Shown here one piece after another: positions 44,512-55,846 of a DNA stretch of 64,000 nt. Each line of letters begins with the position of its first letter. Within the stretch, counting starts at the first letter, position 1. Origin of the DNA: Jaapia argillacea MUCL 33604 (taxonomy: Eukaryota > Basidiomycota > Agaricomycetes > Jaapiales > Jaapiaceae); NCBI GenBank assembly GCA_000697665.1, contig KL197738.1:66128-130127 (forward strand), read 5' to 3'. The position numbers and the translations under genes are program-made. The notes under the pieces were generated by a model. It had not been told where the DNA came from. It was given only the letters and a program-made list of their open reading frames with translations, and ran no database searches.

Positions 44512-46108
44512 CTGGCTACTATCCTTCTATGGTCGTTGTAATTATGGCCATGATTTCCGCTCTCAAACATGTACGTCGTCTGAACTTCGAACTATATTAT
44601 TGTCCGCTTGGATGCTCTTCCAGTCGAGTGCTTCCGATGATGGTGCCAACGGGGACGGGATAAATGAATTGAAGTTCAAGAACGACACTCAGTAAATCAG
44701 GAATTAGGTTTGTGATTCAAAGACTCAAGGCATTCTACCATCAAGTTTCTCCACCATTCCCGAATACGGTCCCCGCCGGCTCCCTGGTTAAAGGTCAGAA
44801 CGGACCATCCCTCAGCATCCGTGTTCACGAATACAGCAGCATCATCCGACGAGGATTTTATGGAAGCCAACGACTCCAGAACGTTTACCACCAATCAGTA
44901 GTAGCTCTCCTGAAGTTGGCTTTCTTGCTCACTGTGGCCTGAAAGGTTGTTCATTCGTATGAAACGCGAAACTTTGACGGATCACCTTTGGACAGGTATC
45001 CGCGGTACATGGTACGAGGTATTTAGAAATGAAGATCCTTAATCATGACGCTATTGACTTTTCCGACAGAGTTTTCTGTCCGTTCGCGAACTGTAACAGC
45101 TCTGATGTCTGCTAGCCTGGTTCTCAGTAGGTTCAGTATCCACTGTGAAGCGCTGCCAGGATATTGGCTCGTTTAAACTCGCGACTGAATATACCATGGC
45201 GCCACCTACTTGAGTTAATTACACCCCTCGTTTGTACACTCTCCCATGGATTGTCACGTATCATTCTGATGTTCCAACCTCTGCTACTCTAGTCTCCTCC
45301 ATCACGTTATGATAACATTCGAGGCGGGGATTGCCTATGTCTGGCTGTATGTCCCAATCACCTCAACCCTATCTACCGTAATCGTATCGACAGACCTCCT
45401 CACCTCCGCCAATAGAAGTGGTTACCGTCTTTTTCTTCACTCGATGCCCCTCACTATGTTGTTAGACGCCAGTCTCCAACCTCGGCGCTTTGGGGTTGTT
45501 CCCTTTCCTCATCGTTTGAGGTTCCCGCGAGTGATTTGACATCACCCCGATGTTATCAAGCCGGGCTCCTCAATTTTCAATGCAACAAAACACATCCCAC
45601 GTCCTGATTTGCTGCCCGGCAACTTTGAATACGCTTCACTGGCAATTTGGTTCATCAAAGCTTGTATCCACATGCGACCTCGCTGGAGTTCGGACCATCG
45701 GATGAACCGTTCGGTCAAACGGCTGTTCTAGAGGTACAGACTACTGATACCTCCCTTCAGGTTGACATCCGACGCAGCTGCATTAATGTGTCGACAGGGG
45801 TCCTGGGGGCTGAGGATGAGTTCACATTCCTGATACATAAGTTATCGTCGTCCCAACGTTCATAGTCGTGGGCACCAGCCGAAGGAAGTGGATCCAAATA
45901 CGACTCTATCTGGGTGAGACTTCCAGATTGACAAAGTTCGGTGGGGCGGGCGACGCCAGTCCCTTCAGTAACGTGTCACAGGTTGCACGTGAAACCGTGA
46001 CAGGACGTGACGATGCTCCAATATTTGGGCAACGCGTAGGTTCAGCATCCAGCGTTCAACAGTGATACATATTGACAACGCCGCTATTGTTCTATACCAA
46101 TTTCCACT
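44512..46108 (+). repeat. Spacer of the DUF7918 duplication, right copy (partner 18180-19728)
   Basis: Same-orientation match to the spacer between copies A and B. It shows that the A-spacer-B and D-spacer-E units are duplicates of one two-gene segment. No gene was recognised in it. Confidence 0.75.
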
Positions 46109-47448
46109 ATGCCTCAAATCAGTAAATTAAAGCCTGGATCTCTGTCGACGGCAGTCCTCTCGAGGAATTCGACACTATGGTCACTTCTTGTGGAACTGCA
46201 GCTGTGTGCTGGATCGCGTCTGAGATAGGGAAGGTGCGCAATATCTTTCGAATCCCGCGCTGAAAGTAAACTTGTTTCAACCCCCAGCGGTTTGTCGTTG
46301 AATGGGAGGATGACGCTCTAAGTATATCGCGAGACCGCCACCACTGGACTTGTGCAAGTTGATGGAATCTGTTCCGGCGTGAGTGCGACACTTCCGCCAT
46401 TCAACCAATGGCAAAGTCCCGACCCATGTAACACGAAGAGCTCCATCCTGTATACGAGATTCGGCACACGTCGAGGTCATCTCGTTTTTACTCCTCTCTC
46501 TGTGACAGGTGAGGGTGATTCTGTCCGTTCTTATAGTTAAGGTTCAGATCACTGAATTCTTCTCCATATCCAAGACGAAGAGGAGCCCGTCGGATCTGTC
46601 GAGTTTGGAGGACATAAAGGAGACGTTCTGTTATCTTTGTGGCGAACAGAGAAAAAATTGCTGGGGGAAGAGGACCTGGCAGAATACACCGAACGACTAT
46701 CACGTGCTGTGCCTGAATTGCAGACTCCTGTCCATGAACGTTCAAAGGCAGACCTGCACTGCATCCAGGATGTTCTCTCCTCCCATTAGAGATGTCGCGT
46801 CTAATCCTAGTAAGGTTCGAGGAGGATCCTAGCATGTCTCATAAGGTGTGCCTATCTCCTTGGGCTGAGATGGATGAGAGACCTTTCGCCAAGTTTGTTT
46901 TTTGTTACCGAACGAAAGGTATGTGCCCTGTGTATGCCAAGTCATGAGTTCCACCTCCCTAAAAGATCATTCTCATTTCCATCCTAGATGTCCTTAGAGC
47001 CAACGGGATTATTCCCCAAAGCGCCCATGCCGTGGTCATCGAGCACAAGGTTGAAATCATGGAAATCGATTGCTCCAATGCCGAAGAAGATCGTCCACCC
47101 AGCAAGGTCCAAACCTCCAAGAATGAATCTTCGAAAAAGCGTCGGGCCAATACGCGACCAGAATCTGACGAAGGAAGCGGGAATGAAGATGAGGGTACCG
47201 AGATCAAGCTCTTGCAGGCTAGTATGCAATACAACACCACCCTTTTCCTAGACTAACCCTCAGGGTGACTACAGGATCAGCTCAAGACGCTGGAGGAAAT
47301 CAAGATGGTTCAGGTTGGTTCTGTGCTACTTTCTTGGGCTTGATGTTGACGAGATGTGTAGGCGAGGTTAGTTGAACTCCAAATGAAGAAGTCGGCTGGA
47401 AAGAAGGATGAATCCAAATCCAAACGAGTCAAGGTCAAGTCGATCTAG
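46109..47448 (+). pseudogene. DUF7918 copy E (frameshifted first exon)
   Basis: The opening ATG CCT CAA ATC AGT is followed by a one-base loss relative to copies A and B, so WISVDG is out of frame. The remaining exons are recognisable: IASEIGK, TPVHERSKADLHCIQ-type segment, AKFVFCYRTK, DVLRANGIIPQSAH and the KKRRANTRPESDE tail, ending at TAG 47446-47448. It is therefore probably a pseudogene unless translation starts further in. Confidence 0.65.
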
Positions 47449-47799
47449 CTGGCTATTATCCTTCTCTCCTCATTATATGTGGCCGTAAGTCCCGCTCTTA
47501 AATATGTACCCCCTCTGAATTCTGCACTATCACTGTCGGCTTGGACTCCAAGCTCTCATGTGCTTCCTGGCTATGGTTGCATGAACGAACTTTGCAGCGA
47601 GTAATTTTCTACCTAGCACGATTGAGGCAGCGATTGAGCGAGGCAGAGAGCAAGTGAAGCAGGGGGTGTCGTTTCGTGAGCGGGTGGATCGAGGGGTGTG
47701 CAGCGAGCCAGGGTGGTACAACGGACGAGCGAGGTGGGGAGTGAGGTGAGCGAGGATTGGGCGACGAGGGGAGCAGAAGGGGTGGAGTCCTCGGACCCC

Positions 47800-47830
47800 A
47801 ACAGCCAGAGACTTCGACGTCTGGCTGTTA
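47800..47830. other. Short hairpin in a GC-rich insert
   Basis: AACAGCCAGA is followed 9 bases later by its reverse complement TCTGGCTGTT, giving a 10-bp stem. It lies in a locally GC-rich segment (about 47630-47860) that interrupts the similarity between the flanks of copies C and E. Confidence 0.4.
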
Positions 47831-48037
47831 CTTCACCCCACTCATCTCGCCCGTCAATCCACCCACAAAGACTTGCCAATGGTGATTCGACGCGAGCTCG
47901 ATGCATCTTCAATCTTCTGTATTCGGCAAGTCAATGCATATATCGGGTTGCTTCGCTGCATCGGTAAATCGAATACAAGTCAGTGACAGTCTGGCAAAGC
48001 CACATTCAAGTCAAGCAAACTCACATATACTGTACAT

Positions 48038-48390
48038 TCACTCAGGCTTATTCTCGATTACATCTCCGAAATAATTATCTTGCTTGAGCCAGACAGTGGA
48101 AACAAATCGTACTTGGGTTACTAGAGCCCGAATCACCTCCAGATCTGATCCAACCAACCATCCCAGTGGCTGCAGCGGTGGGAGATATTGGTGATCCAGA
48201 TCATAGATGTAGGAGAGATTGTTGACACAAACGGCGCACACTTGGGTTGCACACGAAGACACACTTGGCCGAACTCTGCGGGAAGCAAGGTGCCAGTCCT
48301 TGCGTCCCCTTTCGGTAGCAATGCAGCATTCAGAGATACGGTCGATGTTTCGGTTGGGACCCGAGGGGCGTGGAGTGTGTGGAGGGTGAA
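48038..48390 (-). pseudogene. 3' part of an open frame split by the Tnp2 element
   Basis: An open minus-strand frame of about 117 codons runs from the left transposon edge to TGA 48038-48040, with SSCATQVCAVCVNNLSYIYD, PPLQPLGWLVGSDLEV and FVSTVWLKQDNYFGDVIE. If the transposon and one copy of the 5-bp target duplication are removed, it continues in frame with the open stretch at 54906-55051. No family recognised. Confidence 0.4.
48386..48390. repeat. Target-site duplication GTGAA, left
   Basis: Directly abuts the left inverted repeat; identical to 54901-54905. Confidence 0.8.
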
Positions 48391-48685
48391 CCCCAGTGAG
48401 AAGTTGGGCGAACGAAAATGAACGCGCTTGAACAATATAAAAGACTGTGAGAATATTTGGGCGAAATCGAGGAAACTTGAAGACATTGCTTTTTTGAAGT
48501 TTCTCGAATTGTGGTTTCTCGTAGTTTCTCGCTCCCCTCAGATTCAGGCAACAGTTTGCGTAGCCGACACTCCTCTACTGGCTTTGAAATCGTCCCAAGT
48601 CCATGATCTCACAACGATTCGTTGGACTCCAACAGCGAACAGCTACTTGCCTTTCCACCTTCTCCCCCGCCTCTCGGTTGCTCGG

Positions 48686-51600
48686 ATGTCTGGTACTGGT
48701 GAACGTATCTACTACTGCGATTGCCCTCGTTATTGTAAACAGCAGAAGGTGGTCCCCAAAGCAACATACTATCGGCATCTGAAGGAACGTGACAAGGTCG
48801 CCTTGCCAGGCGACACCGAGTTTGCTCGGTCTGAATCAAGTCAAGGAGTGTCTTCGTATGTGGGTGGAGAAAAGCGTTCGGCGGGTGCAATGGATGATGG
48901 CAGTGTTGATGGGGATGCAGATGTAGAAAGCAGTGTAGTCGGAGGAGGAAGTCATCAAGGGAAGAGACTTAGGCATGGGTCTCAAGGGGATTCGGAGCGT
49001 GATGTATGTGCATTTCCTCGAAACTATGGATCCGTATCTGACTCGCACCCAGAGTTTGCATGAGCCATCGAGTGGCGTAGCTTCCGATGGAGCATCCCTG
49101 TCGTCCAGCGTGACTCGGCAGCATGCAGCAACTCCCCCTCGAGCCGAGGACCAGAATGACTCCAGCAGTGGTTCTGCGGGGCTGGGTGGAGGAGCTGATC
49201 AAGGGAGTTTGTCTGATCGTCACATAGAGAATGAGGGAGATATGGATCGTGGGAGGGCGGATGATCTGAATGAGGACACGAACCGGCCGATGTCCCCTAT
49301 CCACGGTACATCCAATGCGACATCCGCTGCCGCTGCGCCTCCCGGTGTATCTCCTATACCAGAGATTCGAATAGCAACAGATTTCATCAATGCTCTTAAA
49401 GATGCTACTCTCGATAATGGAGACTTGTCGCCCGATGTCCTCGATCGCCTTCGGAACCCAATCACAGAGCCACTCAACATCAATAACCCTGACTTGTTGT
49501 ATTCCCTCGAGCTCTTCCTGGCTTTGAATGATTCATCTGAGGGTGCATTCGATCAGGTGAGGAATGCCACTCACCGCCGCATCCCGGAGGTGGAAATCCT
49601 CTCCCTCGACCAAATCAAGAGGAGAATCTGCGAGATGACAGGTGTTGTTCCCATCGTCAATCACATGTGTGTGAACACATGCCTTGCTTTTACGGGACCC
49701 TTTGCCGAAGACGACTCCTGTCGCAAGTGCAACGAACCTCGTTATGACCCACTCAGCAGCACCAAGGCTCCGCGGCGAGAGTTTTATACGATGCCAATCG
49801 GCCCAGTACTGCAGGCCGTCTCTCGAACGAAAGAAGGGGCAACCAAGAAGCTGTATCGTGCAGATCGCACTCAAGATATACTTGGTAGCCTCCGAGCACT
49901 TCAGCAGCGGAAAGATAATGGGGAGGATGTTGCAGTGTGCCTCGATACTTTTGATGACTTCGTTTGTGGCAGCGACTACCTTGCCGCGGTTCAGGACGGG
50001 CGAATCAAAGATGGTGATTCAACTTTGATGATATCGTTGGATGGTGCTCAGTTGTTCCGCAACAAGTTGTCGGACTGCTGGATATATATCTGGGTGATTT
50101 TGGATCTCGCCCCGGATTTGCGGTATAAGAAGAAGTATGTCATTCCAGGAGGATTCATCCCTGGGCCGAACAAGCCCAAAAACCTCGATTCATTCCTTTT
50201 CCCCGGCTTGCACCATGTCCAAGCACTTCACAACGAGGGTCTGCCCATCTGGAATGCACTGGATAACACAATTTACGTTGACGATCCATTTGTCTTGCTG
50301 GGCACCGCTGACGGCCCTGGCCTTGCATACCTCAACGGTCTTGTTGGACATCATGGTGGCCAAGGCTGCCGTTTACATTGTCCGATTAGAGGACGCCACA
50401 AGACGGGCGCCCCGCAATACTTCCCCGCGCTCTTAAAACCAACTAATTATTCAGTCGTGGGCTGTGATCACCCCGATCTCGACGTTTACAACCTTCCTTA
50501 CGCATCGCGGGCTCACTATCTTGCCAACCTGGCAATCCTCGAGGCATCACCAAATCCGAATCAGTATACAAAGCGCCGCCTTCAAACTGGGATATCCAAA
50601 CCCAGTACCTTCACCAGGCTAACCCGAACTATCCACATCCCATTGATGTTTACCATGGATTTCATGCATCTCGCCGGGCTCAACCTTCCTGATTTGTTTA
50701 TTGGCCTATGGTGTGGTTCCATCGACTGCGGGAGGAGTGATAGTCGTGCCACTTGGGACTGGTTTGTATTGCAGGGCGAGGTTTGGAAGGCTCACGGGAA
50801 GGCTGTAGCTGCAGCGAGGTCGTACTGGCCAGGCTCCTTTGGAAACCCGCCTCGTAACCCAGCGGAGAAAATATCAAGCGGCTACAAGGCTTGGGAATTC
50901 CTTTTATATGTCTACGGTCTTGGCCCTGCCCTTCTACGAAGTATCCTTCCGGAAAAGTATTGGCGACATTATTGCAAACTCGTATTTGCTATCCGACTCT
51001 TGCATCAGCGGAGAATCACTGCATCAGAGTTGCGGCATGCGCATACCCTCCTCATTGAGTTCGTGCGAGACTTTGAACTCTTGTATTATCAACGTCGCGA
51101 AGATCGCCTCCACTTCTGCCGGCAGAGCATCCACGCTCTCACGCACCTTGCTCCAGAAGTTGCCCGCCTCGGTCCTCTTATTTACTACACCCAATGGACC
51201 ATGGAACGCACAATCGGTAATCTTGGAGAAGAAATCCGTCAGCCATCAAACCCATTTCAAAACCTCTCCGAGAGAGGTTTGCGGCGATCACAATTAAATG
51301 CGTTGAAGGCTCTGATCCCCACACTCGACCCAGATGTGTCCACTCTACCTCGTGGAGCGCAGGATCTTGGGGAAGGTTATGTGTTGCTGAAGGCTATGGA
51401 TACGAAGGCACGACCAACTACCGAGAGTGAAGGGATAGCTTTAGAAAAGTTCATGGAGACGGAAGGAGATATTCGTCAATGGAGAACCTGCCCATTACAG
51501 CGTTGGGCCCGGCTTCGTCTACCTAATGGTCAGATTGCACGCTCACTGTGGAAGGAGGGACTAAAACCATTGGAGGATGTCAGGATAGCCCGGAAAGTGA

Positions 51601-51984
51601 AGGTATGGCTCCTCTGCCCACGTCTCTGTCTAAATTCTGATCTCTCCTTAGCTTCAATTTCATCAGAGGATTGAATACGGGGAGGTTCGATATTACTTTC
51701 GAGCAAAGGTAAACAATGGGCTTGGTGTCTTCGCCATGATCTCCCTATATTCTCGGCCAGATCCCGTTATCCTACAACAATCCTACAATACTGTGTGGTC
51801 ATGTCAAGATCAAGGTGATGCCGGCCTGATTGTTGTCGATATCAAGGCAATTGCTGCTGTTGTTGCAATGGTTCCCTGGCAGCCAGCACCTGGTAGTGAT
51901 ACATGCACATACTTTGTAGTCGAGAAGCCAGGGTTACAAGTAGGCTATCTATCTGGAGAGGAGGAAGAAATGACGGAGGAGTAG
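48686..51984 (+). CDS. Tnp2-type transposase (CACTA superfamily, Transposase_21-like)
   Basis: Three exons (48686-49003, 49053-51602, 51652-51984) with phase-0 introns of 49 nt each give about 1066 residues. The N-terminus MSGTGERIYYCDCPRYCKQQ followed by TYYRHLKERD is a Cys-containing element common in these transposases. The core has LMISLDGAQLFRNKLSDCW, YIWVILDLAPDLRYKKKYV, GGFIPGPNKPKNLDSFLF, TADGPGLAYLNGLVGHHG and CRLHCPIRGRHK. The C-terminal half has PAEKISSGYKAWEFLLYVYG, IYYTQWTMERTIGNLGEEI and QPSNPFQNLSERGLRRSQ, followed by the last exon (RIEYGEVRYYFR). These blocks match the basidiomycete Tnp2 family. Acidic residues in SLDGAQ and TADGPG are candidate catalytic DDE positions. No stop or frame break was seen, so it is potentially functional. 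Confidence 0.92.
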
Positions 51985-52081
51985 CAACGAATTTATTGGT
52001 ATAACTGTCTGATTCATTGTTGTATACAAAAACTTTGGGTGCGGCAAATACCGACCTCTCTCTCCTTGTTCTGTCATTGTC

Positions 52082-54523
52082 ATGGATGACGATATTGAGC
52101 TGTACTCTCCCTTGTCTGATGGGTTCTCGTTTGCTGATATGGGTTCAGCCAGTGGAAGTGAAATGGGTTCTCGGGCGAGCTCAGTATACTCAGCACCCTC
52201 ATACGCACTTGATGTTGCTGGCCACCTGTCATCACCTCAGGTTACCTCTCGTCTGCCAATGTTGCACAACTTTGATTCTGAGCTAGGAGTCGCTGGTGCA
52301 AGCAATCCGGTGGCTCGAGGAGGATCTCCGTTCCCGAACGCGTTGCATTTCGAAGGTGGTGGTGGGTATGCTCTGCATACCTCTCGACGTGGCGACACCC
52401 CAAGCCACCCCCGTCCTTCGGTTCGTGTTTGAATCTCAAAAATCTATCTAACTCTGGCTTACAGTTTTCCCAGACACCACACCACCCTCAAACACGGGGC
52501 CCAAGCCTCCTTCAAGTTCTAGCCAAAGCCACTCATGATGATCTTGTCCGAGCTGGGAATCGTGCGTACAATGAGATGGTCATCCGTTCAGATACGTGGA
52601 AGTACGGACACCTTTCTGTCATCCATTATTATGGAAATTCATGTTGCTTTCCAGAGAGGCTCACCAACAACTCCTCGCATCCATACAATCTGCTCAACAA
52701 GCCCAAGCTTCCGCTTCTCCTGGCATGCCAGCACTTCCTTTTATCCCAGATGAATCCTCTCTTACCGATCGATGCCTGGATCGATCGAAATATCCTCACG
52801 TTCTACTCTGGGAGCACCAAACGTACAAGGACCGTATCAGCGGCAAGAACTCTGATGCTGCTGATCCTACGGAAGCTGTGCAACCCAAGCCTCAAGGAAA
52901 AATACAGATGTTGGAGGGCGAAAATGTGATGATGGATTTTGTTGAAGACGAATATGGTGTTCCGGTAACTGCAAAGATCGCTGGTGAGATATGTGACTTC
53001 ATTCGGTCATGCTGGCTTGATCTCACACGATGTGGGCTTGCTCCAGAGACTTGGGGGAAGGTGGTGCTGTCAGCATTGCGATACTTCCGCCACTCCGTCT
53101 ATACTGCGTATCCGATCTTGATGCTCTGCGAGGGGCATTGGAAGCTACACGCAATTGCCACAGCACTTTATCGAAACCCCAACAAATCCACTATCAAGCT
53201 CGAAGATGACGCTCCTGTGAAGCGGAAAAATACCCGTTCAAAACGGGCCTCCTCCCCCTCCGATCCCGCTACCTCAAAGAAACTCAAACTTTCGTCTCCA
53301 CCCCTGGGCCACTCCCTGCTGCATCCAACAGCACCCTCCATCAGCACCGCTATGCATTCTGCATTGCCTGCTCCTGGAACTTCATCTCTTCCGACTGTCA
53401 TTTCCATATCTGCTCCACTGGCACCCACTGCTCATAACATCCCTCCTCCACCTGCTCCCCCTCCGCCTTCAGCTTCTCCACCTGCCACTCCACCTTCAGC
53501 TCCTCTGCCCGCTGTTCCACCACCTGCCGTTTCGCCGCCTGCTGCTCCGCCAGTCACCACTCCGCCACTCGCTGCTTCACCACCTGCTGCTCCTCAACCT
53601 GCTGGTCCTCCACCCACTATTTCACCACCCGTCGTTCCTGCCGTTCCGCTACCTACCGCTCCGCCGCTCACCACTCCAATACTCGCTGCATCACTGGGCA
53701 CCGGGAGCGCAGACAAGCCTCCCTATCCAGCAGAAATGGAAAGCACACCACGAGTGCCGCTTCACCCTCTTGCCGTTGCATATTCGACTGGTGGTCCGTC
53801 TGATCGAGCGACACACAGTGCGCCTCCAGACACCGCCATCTCTCAAACTGAGCTCGGAAGAGCAGTTCCGGAGGGTTTTGTTCCCGTCCAGGTGCGTGAG
53901 GTCTCTCGCCTGCAGTCGTCTCTCGTATTGACCACCCTTCTTCACATCCCATGTCATCTAGTTTGCAAGCCCGCTGTACGTCATTTATCCTCTCTTCTTT
54001 CACCTGCTCATACAGCTTTCAATACAGTACAGGCCTATTTGGAACCCAAATGTCAGCTCCATCCCTGTCGCTGACATTGGTTGAACCTGGAGCCGGATTC
54101 GGTAGGTTTATTTGTATACAACTGACATTATCCTCACTGCCTTTATCTGAACAGCATCATCATCCTCGAGCACACTTCCACCAGCGATCGCTACTCCTCT
54201 GCCTTTAGCAGGTCCATCGAGCCACGCAAAGAAACTGCCCGCAGGAACTACCAAGTTGTGGATAACAGCATCCAACACACCCAGGTGAGGCAAGCTGAAC
54301 TGAGACCACCATGATACCGATGCTGATTCGACTGTTTGAAGGAACCTTTGCGCAATCCAGTACAAAGCCATGCACCCCAATGCCACCACCGCTGAGTTTG
54401 CTGCGCATTGGGATCGTCTTCAGAAGGTAAGCTCAATTGACTTCATTCACGGTGGGCAGTTTCAAGTTAACCCTGTCTTAGGAATCGAGTGAAGCCAAGA
54501 AGGCCGAGAAGCAGCGTCGGTAG
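52082..54523 (+). CDS. Second protein of the Tnp2 element (possible accessory/DNA-binding factor)
   Basis: ATG 52082 starts an acidic Ser-rich N-terminus (MDDDIELYSPLSDGFSFADM). After two phase-compatible introns comes RAYNEMVIRSDTWK joined to EAHQQLLASIQSAQQAQ, then a conserved-looking domain with EICDFIRSCWLDLTRCGLAP, TWGKVVLSALRYFRHSVY and LCEGHWKLHAIATALY. A basic patch (KRKNTRSKRA) and a long Pro/Ala repeat tract (53440-53690) follow, and the C-terminal exons carry NLCAIQYKAMHPNAT, EFAAHWDRLQ and KKAEKQRR to TAG 54521-54523. I recall similar W-L-L-G-W-G/H-W-K domain proteins from agarics but know no function. By analogy with TnpA of En/Spm it may bind the subterminal motifs. Confidence 0.7.
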
Positions 54524-54900
54524 GAAGGCGTGGGGGTGGTTGGGGCAATTGAGATGTTCGGGTTGTTCGGGTAGTCTAATGGGGAGGGTGTTACGGTAGT
54601 CGTACGCATACGTTAAGATCGTTGCATGGGTGGATAATTCTGTTACGAGTAGCTTAGCATTGCTAATAATATGGTATCTATCTATCTATCGGTTATCTGG
54701 AGACCGTCCTACTGGCCAACTAAGCGTTTTCAACCTCCTTCGATCGGCTAATGGTACCTCTCGATTTCATTCAGTGACGCTCAATTTGGCTCAAGAAATT
54801 TTGAGAAAAGTCTCATTTCTTGAGGGATACTGAGGGAGAACAAAGAAAATTACAACTCTTCAAGATCCTTCAAAATCCTTCAGACGACTTCTCACTGGGG

Positions 54901-54905
54901 GTGAA
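54901..54905. repeat. Target-site duplication GTGAA, right
   Basis: Directly abuts the right inverted repeat; identical to 48386-48390. Confidence 0.8.
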
Positions 54906-55051
54906 CTGGCAGCAACTAGAACTGCACCGTTAGAACGCGTGAGAGTTGTTGGCGAGTCGCACAGCCACTCGCCCAAAGTTCCCGCGTCGAGTAACTCAGC
55001 AAGTAACCTGGTCCTAGCTGCTCCTGCTGTCTCCCTCGTCGCTGTTTTCAC
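54906..55051 (-). pseudogene. 5' part of the open frame split by the Tnp2 element
   Basis: A minus-strand frame beginning MKTATRETAGAARTRLLAEL and continuing LDAGTLGEWLCDSP stays open up to the transposon edge. Its phase fits the frame at 48038-48390 across the reconstructed empty site. No family recognised, and the joined length (about 165 codons) could arise by chance. Confidence 0.35.
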
Positions 55052-55403
55052 TCACTGGGCCGTAGTTCTGCGATAACTCATTGCAAAGTACAGACTGCTT
55101 TTAAACCTTGTCGCTCTCTTATTGCGTTCGCTTTCCCCTGTTCTGACACTCGGTTCTCGAGTCACTGCCACTCTTGCTGTCTCTTACACTGCACGACCTC
55201 GTTCACTCTTGGTCTCTCACTACTGCTACTAGGGGTATTTCCGTACTGAACACTAGAATCTATTCAGAGTCCTTTTCAGCGTTGTATTCTCCTATCGCTC
55301 CTATCGTCCTCGCCAGTCCGCTGCTTCCCCTCGCTCTCGTCCTCCTTTGTCCTCAGGCTCCTTGGGGCCCCTCTTGAGTAGCTCTCCCCCCTAGTATTTC
55401 GGT

Positions 55404-55511
55404 GGCAATATGGCCGAGCGGTCCATGGCGTGTGACTCAAGCGAAAGCTTGCCAGTAATCCGGTTTCTCATCCGCGTAATGCGGGCGTGGGTTCGAATCC
55501 CACTGTTGTCA
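55404..55511 (+). tRNA. tRNA-Leu(CAA) with intron
   Basis: GGCAATA at the 5' end pairs with TGTTGTC before the discriminator A (two wobble pairs). The D arm is GGCCGAGCGGTCCATGGC. The anticodon loop reads CTCAAG, giving CAA at 55438-55440. An intron of about 23 nt follows base 37 (55442-55464), and then the 3' anticodon stem TCTCA. A long variable arm (CCGC...GCGG) and the T arm GTGGGTTCGAATCCCAC identify a type II tRNA. Introns in tRNA-Leu(CAA) are widespread in fungi. Confidence 0.9.
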
Positions 55512-55514
55512 TAG

Positions 55515-55520
55515 TTTTTT
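55515..55520 (+). terminator. RNA polymerase III terminator
   Basis: A run of six T residues begins four bases after the tRNA-Leu gene, the expected Pol III stop signal. Confidence 0.8.
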
Positions 55521-55846
55521 CTCCTACTGTTCATGACGCTCAGCCTCTGGTCCATAAAAGTGTTGTAGTGGCAGCAAACACCCTTCCGAGACGATGCAAC
55601 AGTTTACATCAGCCTTGTGCATTATAACCAACTTCCGTGAGCCATGTTTTGATCTATGCGATGCTTTTACACTGTCTTGCTCTGATGTGATCCAGCGTGC
55701 ATTTGCCTGCCCACTCCTCTTGACTATCAGGTGTATATAGTTACAAGACTTTGCTAGTACATCAGATCTAGGTCAACCTTCTCATCCGCATGATACGAGG
55801 CAATCGCCCGACGAAGACTATAGGTGCACTGGTGAGCTTCTTTCAA

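Larger units (their letters stand above)
48391..54900 (+). mobile_element. Complete Tnp2-class (CACTA-like) DNA transposon, 6510 bp
   Basis: Ends are a perfect 14-bp inverted repeat: CCCCAGTGAGAAGT at 48391-48404 and ACTTCTCACTGGGG at 54887-54900. They are flanked by identical GTGAA at 48386-48390 and 54901-54905, read as a 5-bp target duplication. It contains two plus-strand genes, a Tnp2-type transposase (48686-51984) and a second protein (52082-54523). Subterminal TTGAAG-type motifs occur near both ends. Perfect duplicates and open genes point to a recent insertion. Classical CACTA elements begin CACTA and make 3-bp duplications, so the termini are unusual for the transposase type. Confidence 0.88.

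Noticed and set aside
55219-55260. CACTA-like words considered as ends of the Tnp2 element
   Set aside because: No matching partner on the left side. The CCCCAGTGAGAAGT pair with identical GTGAA flanks explains the boundaries better.
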